From the NCBI GenBank assembly GCA_948665105.1, contig CAPNGW010000020.1:1-16827 (forward strand): a stretch of DNA of 16,827 nt, in the 5' to 3' direction. Origin of the DNA: an uncultured Lachnospiraceae bacterium (lineage in GTDB: Bacteria > Bacillota > Clostridia > Lachnospirales > Lachnospiraceae). Below, one piece after another: positions 13,798 through 16,827 of this stretch. Below the pieces are notes generated by a model that saw nothing but the letters and a program-made list of their open reading frames with translations, searched no databases and was not told where the DNA came from. The translations under genes and the position numbers were made by a program. Positions within the stretch are counted from its first letter, which is position 1. Each line of letters begins with the position of its first letter.

Positions 13798-14883
13798 ATG
13801 ACACCTTCGTATATAAAATTCAGTGACGAAAGAAACAAAAAGTATAGTATTAAAACAATCATAGCGGAGGAAGACGGCAGGCGATATGTGATAAAGGAGC
13901 CAATTTTTCCGGAGGGCATAGAACATATTGATAACATTGTAAGAAATTTTTCATTGCTTCAAAAGTATTATGATAATATCAGAATCTGCCCGGTTCGCAA
14001 AGAAGGCAGCAGGCTTTTGTTTGAGTATATAGAAGGAAAATCTCTGCTCAGCTGTTACAGGGAATGTATGGAGCATAACGATGCCTCGGAATATGAGAAC
14101 TGGCTGATAAACCATAAGAATTATGTGAGTGGGAATAAGGAAAACCAGTGTGTATTCCACTGCAGCCCAAAATCCGAAGAAATGTTTGGCGACCTGGCAT
14201 TTTTAGAAGGTGCAAAAGGAATCCAGGTGGCAAATTTTGACGCCACAGCCAGCAATATCATTATCAGCAACGGGGGACCGGTATTTGTTGATTATGAATG
14301 GGTTTGTGACTTCCCCATACCGGAGGAGCTGGCAATCTATTACGGCGTCAGGGATTCCTATCTGCATTTGCCGGAATTAGAAGGGTTCTACTCTTTCCAA
14401 AAAGCAATGGAATTTCTCGGAATAAAATCAAATCTGGAGAGCTTACAGGAGGCACATATCCGCTTCTTTAAGGGTGTCATAGAAGAGAAGGACGGGAGAA
14501 GCTTTGCAGAGCAGAAAGCATTGGGCTTAAAAGGGAAGCGCAGCATTCAAGAATATGTAGAAGAGAATCAAAGGATTCGCGTGGAATGGGAGAAATGCGC
14601 AGGGCATTGGAAGGAAAGCTGTGACGAGGGGCAGCGCTTAAGGGAAGAGAATCAGAAAATCCGGGAAGAATGGGAGAAGTGCGCAAGATATTGGAAGGAA
14701 AGCTGTGATGAGGGGCAGCGCTTAAGGGAAGAGAGTGAGCGGGCCCATGAGGAATGGAAGAAGTGCTTAAAGCGCTTTGAAGAGCTTAACCAGAAGTATC
14801 AACAGCTGGAAGCGGAATATGAAGGGATTATAAATTCCCGAAGATGGAAAATAATAAATTTGCTGAAAGGTGGAAAAAAGTAA
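13798..14883 (+). CDS. Kinase-like (APH/WbdD-type) protein with repeat-built coiled coil
   Basis: A 361-residue protein in two parts. Residues about 15-235 resemble a small protein-kinase/aminoglycoside-phosphotransferase fold: RRYVIKEP with the ATP-lysine K33, hinge-like LLFEYIEGKSL, catalytic-loop NFDATASNI with D148 and N153 (the DxxxxN spacing), and VFVDYEW with D165 as the DFG-Asp equivalent. No clear glycine-rich loop is seen. Residues about 245-345 form a coiled coil containing two near-identical 28-residue repeats (256-283, 284-311) and a diverged third (312-339). Each unit spans four heptads with I, W, C, W, S, G, L at core positions. The end, NSRRWKIINLLKGGKK, is basic and amphipathic and may touch the membrane or a partner. 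It follows the methyltransferase by 1 nt (RBS AAGGGG). Proposed role: phosphorylating the chain end and, through the coiled coil, setting polymer length as WbdD does. Activity and role are inferred. Confidence 0.75.
   Translation: MTPSYIKFSDERNKKYSIKTIIAEEDGRRYVIKEPIFPEGIEHIDNIVRNFSLLQKYYDNIRICPVRKEGSRLLFEYIEGKSLLSCYRECMEHNDASEYENWLINHKNYVSGNKENQCVFHCSPKSEEMFGDLAFLEGAKGIQVANFDATASNIIISNGGPVFVDYEWVCDFPIPEELAIYYGVRDSYLHLPELEGFYSFQKAMEFLGIKSNLESLQEAHIRFFKGVIEEKDGRSFAEQKALGLKGKRSIQEYVEENQRIRVEWEKCAGHWKESCDEGQRLREENQKIREEWEKCARYWKESCDEGQRLREESERAHEEWKKCLKRFEELNQKYQQLEAEYEGIINSRRWKIINLLKGGKK
14563..14814 (+). repeat. 84-bp (28-residue) in-frame tandem repeats encoding the coiled coil
   Basis: Unit 1 is 14563-14646 and unit 2 is 14647-14730; by direct comparison 72 of 84 bases match. 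The last third is almost identical apart from one synonymous change. Unit 3 (14731-14814) keeps the E-W-K-K-C register but has diverged. The unit length of 28 residues is exactly four heptads, so copy-number change would lengthen the coil without breaking its register. Confidence 0.9.
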
Positions 14884-14886
14884 CAC

Positions 14887-14920
14887 TTGAGTTGATTGTG
14901 CACAATAAGTAAAATAGTAT
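14887..14920 (+). promoter_or_regulatory. Probable sigma-A promoter of the amidase gene
   Basis: Two overlapping candidates are visible. TTGATT (14892-14897) pairs with TAGTAT (14915-14920), and TTGAGT (14887-14892) pairs with TAAAAT (14910-14915); each has a 17-bp spacer. Either would start transcription about 35-45 nt before the amidase start. The 79-bp gap after the kinase gene is one of only two gaps over 30 bp here, which supports a separate promoter. Confidence 0.5.
14895..14906. promoter_or_regulatory. 12-bp perfect palindrome inside the amidase promoter
   Basis: ATTGTGCACAAT is an exact inverted repeat lying between (and touching) the candidate -35 and -10 boxes, a position where a repressor would block RNA polymerase. 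No T-tract follows, so it is not a terminator. Function is unproven. Confidence 0.3.
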
Positions 14921-14962
14921 AGAAGAAATTGTAAGGCAAAGTACAGAAAGTGAGGTTAAATG

Positions 14963-16827
14963 ATGAAAGCAGCAAAGAGAGTACTGGCCGTTATACTGGC
15001 GATTGCAACTGTTTGGACGGGGATACCCTTCGACACAGTAAAGGCCAATTATGATGGTGAGGTGAGTCCCCAGGCAGTAGAGGCGGGACAGGAAGAAACT
15101 ACCGAACCGGCGGAAGGTGAGCACGTGCAAGAACCACAGAAGCCGGAGCAGACTCTTTCTGAGGAGAGTACACCTTTGGAGCCAGAGCAGGAGACAGTGG
15201 TGCAACCAATCAGCGTAGATTATCTGGTGACAGAGAGCAGTTATATTTCAGCACCGGGAACACAGAGAGTTGTGGTTGGAGTCGGGGAGGATGGAGACCT
15301 TGTGGAGGGGGCTTCATTGACCTATGTGAACGAGGAAACCCAGGAACGTTTTACTGTGCCAATGGAGCGCGCAGAAGGCGGAGCAATTCTGTTTTCCATG
15401 AATTTTGCAGAAGGACAGTCCGGAACATACCTCCTGGAGAGCCTGGAATACACCATGAATGGAGTGGTATATAGTGGAAGCTTCAGCGAAGGCGGTATTG
15501 AAACCAGGTTTGGTGTAGAGAAGGAAGTGGAGACAGACCCGGACGCAGTGATTGTGGATGAAGAAGAAATCCCGGTTGACATTGTCACGGTGGACGAAAA
15601 TGGCCAGGTGACTTCCCAAAATTCCATCGCAGAAGCCATTGATGAGGTTCAAAATAAGATTGGTACATATGGGAAGAGAGCGTCCGGCAATGTGGTGGTT
15701 GTGCTGGACCCGGGACATGATAATACCCATGCGGGGGCCCAGCACAACGGCTTGAGTGAGGAGAAGCTGAATCTTAAGATAGCAAAATACTGCAAGGAGG
15801 CCCTGGAGCAGTATGCAGGGGTTACGGTATATTTGACGAGAGGGGAGGATGGCTCCTGCCCCTATCCGGGGACAAGCTCCCTGGAGGACCTTTCGGGACG
15901 TGTGGCTTTTGCGAAGAGTGTAGGAGCCCATGCCTATGTGAGCCTGCATTTAAACGCCTTCACAAACTCCCAGCCCAACGGAGCGGAGGTCTACTATCCC
16001 AATGGAAATTATGATGCCAGCGTGGGTGTAGAAGGCGGCAAGCTGGCAGACAAAATCCTGGAAAAATTAGGGGCTCTGGGACTGAATATCAGAGGAAAGC
16101 AGATACACAATGCTGACGAGATGAAATATCCGGACGGCTCCGTGGCGGATGTCTATCGTGTGATTCGCGATGGCAAGCTGGCGGGAATACCGGCAATTAT
16201 CGTGGAGCATGCATTTATGACAAATGCCGGAGATGTAAACAAGTTTTTGAAGAGCGAGGAGGGCTTAAAGAGCCTCGCCGTTGCAGACGCGGAAGGAATT
16301 GCCGCACACTTTGGACTGCAAAAGAAGAGTGGGCTGCAGATAAACGGTATTTTTTACACAGAAAAGGAAGGGTGGATAGAAGCGGGACTATCCTGGCATT
16401 CCACAAGCTCATCGGTGCAGTTCCGCTGGCTTTCCTATGATACTGCAAAGGGAATCTGGACTACCGTATCCGATTGGAGCAATGCAGATTACATCACATG
16501 GCGTCCGCAGAAAGGGAACTACTGGCTGCGGGCAGAGGCAAGAACAGCCCAGGGAGCACAGGCTGACTGGACAATTGTTTATGAGAGCAAGCGGGATTAT
16601 ACCCGTCACTATGTAAACATCAGCGGAATCTATGCGGAGGAAGGAAACAGCGGAATCCGTGCAGGAGCCGTTCATACGAAAAATGACGCTAACACCAGCT
16701 TCCGCTGGATGGTATATGATATCAACAAGGGAACCTGGACCACCATATCAGACTGGCAGAAGAGCGAATGGGTGACCTGGAAGCCGGCCAAGGGAAATTA
16801 CTGGCTGAGAGTGGAGGCTAAGACCAG
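14963..16827 (+). CDS. Secreted N-acetylmuramoyl-L-alanine amidase (Amidase_3), 3'-truncated by window
   Basis: A peptidoglycan hydrolase that cleaves the bond between MurNAc and the stem peptide. It has a Sec signal peptide (KAAKR basic start, hydrophobic 7-20, likely cut after VKA at 28), a Glu/Pro-rich linker (about 38-80) suited to crossing the wall, and a beta-rich domain (about 84-188). The zinc amidase domain (about 243-455) follows. Its expected residues are all present: H252 in LDPGHD, E266 in GLSEEKLN, H329 in SLHLN and E415 in VEHAFMTN. Then come roughly 93-residue repeats from residue 460 on, running off the window. Two adjacent ATGs exist (14960, 14963); the second lies 7 nt from GTGAGG (14950-14955) and is preferred. 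It has its own promoter but ends the polysaccharide locus, so it may remodel wall where the polymer is attached or use its repeats to bind it. The catalytic call is secure; the link to the polymer is inference. Confidence 0.93.
   Translation, partial: MKAAKRVLAVILAIATVWTGIPFDTVKANYDGEVSPQAVEAGQEETTEPAEGEHVQEPQKPEQTLSEESTPLEPEQETVVQPISVDYLVTESSYISAPGTQRVVVGVGEDGDLVEGASLTYVNEETQERFTVPMERAEGGAILFSMNFAEGQSGTYLLESLEYTMNGVVYSGSFSEGGIETRFGVEKEVETDPDAVIVDEEEIPVDIVTVDENGQVTSQNSIAEAIDEVQNKIGTYGKRASGNVVVVLDPGHDNTHAGAQHNGLSEEKLNLKIAKYCKEALEQYAGVTVYLTRGEDGSCPYPGTSSLEDLSGRVAFAKSVGAHAYVSLHLNAFTNSQPNGAEVYYPNGNYDASVGVEGGKLADKILEKLGALGLNIRGKQIHNADEMKYPDGSVADVYRVIRDGKLAGIPAIIVEHAFMTNAGDVNKFLKSEEGLKSLAVADAEGIAAHFGLQKKSGLQINGIFYTEKEGWIEAGLSWHSTSSSVQFRWLSYDTAKGIWTTVSDWSNADYITWRPQKGNYWLRAEARTAQGAQADWTIVYESKRDYTRHYVNISGIYAEEGNSGIRAGAVHTKNDANTSFRWMVYDINKGTWTTISDWQKSEWVTWKPAKGNYWLRVEAKT
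16340..16827 (+). repeat. 93-residue tandem wall-binding-type repeats in the amidase
   Basis: Repeat 1 (16340-16618) and the start of repeat 2 (16619 to the window end) share the register I-x-G-I, FRW, YD-x-x-KG-x-WTT, SDW, TW-x-P-x-KGNYWLR and EA-x-T. The aromatic-rich pattern resembles Bsp-like/Y_Y_Y-type beta repeats of surface proteins. Further copies probably follow beyond 16827. The ligand is unknown. Confidence 0.8.

Noticed and set aside
14563..14730. 84-bp repeats as a CRISPR array or mobile-element repeat
   Set aside because: The units abut without spacers, stay in frame, and encode a heptad pattern inside a coding sequence.
14895..14906. Palindrome after the kinase gene as a transcription terminator
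   Set aside because: The stem would have no loop, is AT-rich, and is not followed by a T-run, so it is better seen as a possible operator.

Overview
The window looks like part of the chromosome of a low-to-moderate GC, Gram-positive anaerobe, most likely a Lachnospiraceae/Clostridia member. The basis is AGGAGG-type ribosome binding sites before nearly every gene, a near-consensus sigma-A promoter, RgpF-type rhamnan glycosyltransferases, a secreted Amidase_3 wall hydrolase, and no LPS-core or outer-membrane genes. This assignment is inference from gene style; no rRNA or marker gene is present. All genes are on the + strand. The content is a cell-surface polysaccharide (rhamnan / 6-deoxyhexose-type) assembly and export locus.

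Layout. (1) 3-4092: the end of a GT-B glycosyltransferase, then two large proteins that overlap by 11 bp and each carry two GT2 domains. (2) 4089-4221: an extended -10 sigma-A promoter overlapping the upstream stop codon, and a short leader with a 12-bp perfect palindrome. (3) 4222-6539: dTDP-sugar synthesis with rfbA (rmlA), an extended SDR reductase/epimerase and rfbC (rmlC). No rmlB or rmlD lies in the window. (4) 6554-9201: an ABC-2 exporter. Its permease carries an unusual N-terminal extracytoplasmic domain, and its ATPase carries a Wzt-like C-terminal polymer-recognition domain. (5) 9217-12880: tandem paralogous RgpF-type double-domain glycosyltransferases. (6) 12888-14883: a SAM methyltransferase and, 1 nt later, a small kinase-like protein ending in a repeat-built coiled coil. 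(7) 14887-16827: a second promoter and a secreted N-acetylmuramoyl-L-alanine amidase with C-terminal repeats, cut by the window end.

Proposed working: dTDP-6-deoxysugars made by region 3 are polymerised in the cytoplasm on a lipid carrier by the glycosyltransferases of regions 1 and 5. The chain is then capped by the methyltransferase plus kinase pair, recognised by the Wzt-like domain and flipped out by the ABC transporter. The most interesting inference is that genes 12888-14883 form a split, Gram-positive counterpart of the E. coli WbdD chain terminator (kinase + methyltransferase + coiled-coil ruler). The ruler here would be made of 28-residue (four-heptad, 84-bp) tandem repeats able to change copy number.

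A second theme is decay of individual catalytic halves in double-domain glycosyltransferases. In the GT2 pair the loss is reciprocal: the C-half of the first and the N-half of the second lack the motifs, and both have lost about 33 residues at the same place. In the RgpF pair the C-half of the second copy has lost its signature motifs. No RNA genes, CRISPR arrays or mobile elements were seen, and no gap between genes exceeds about 130 bp.
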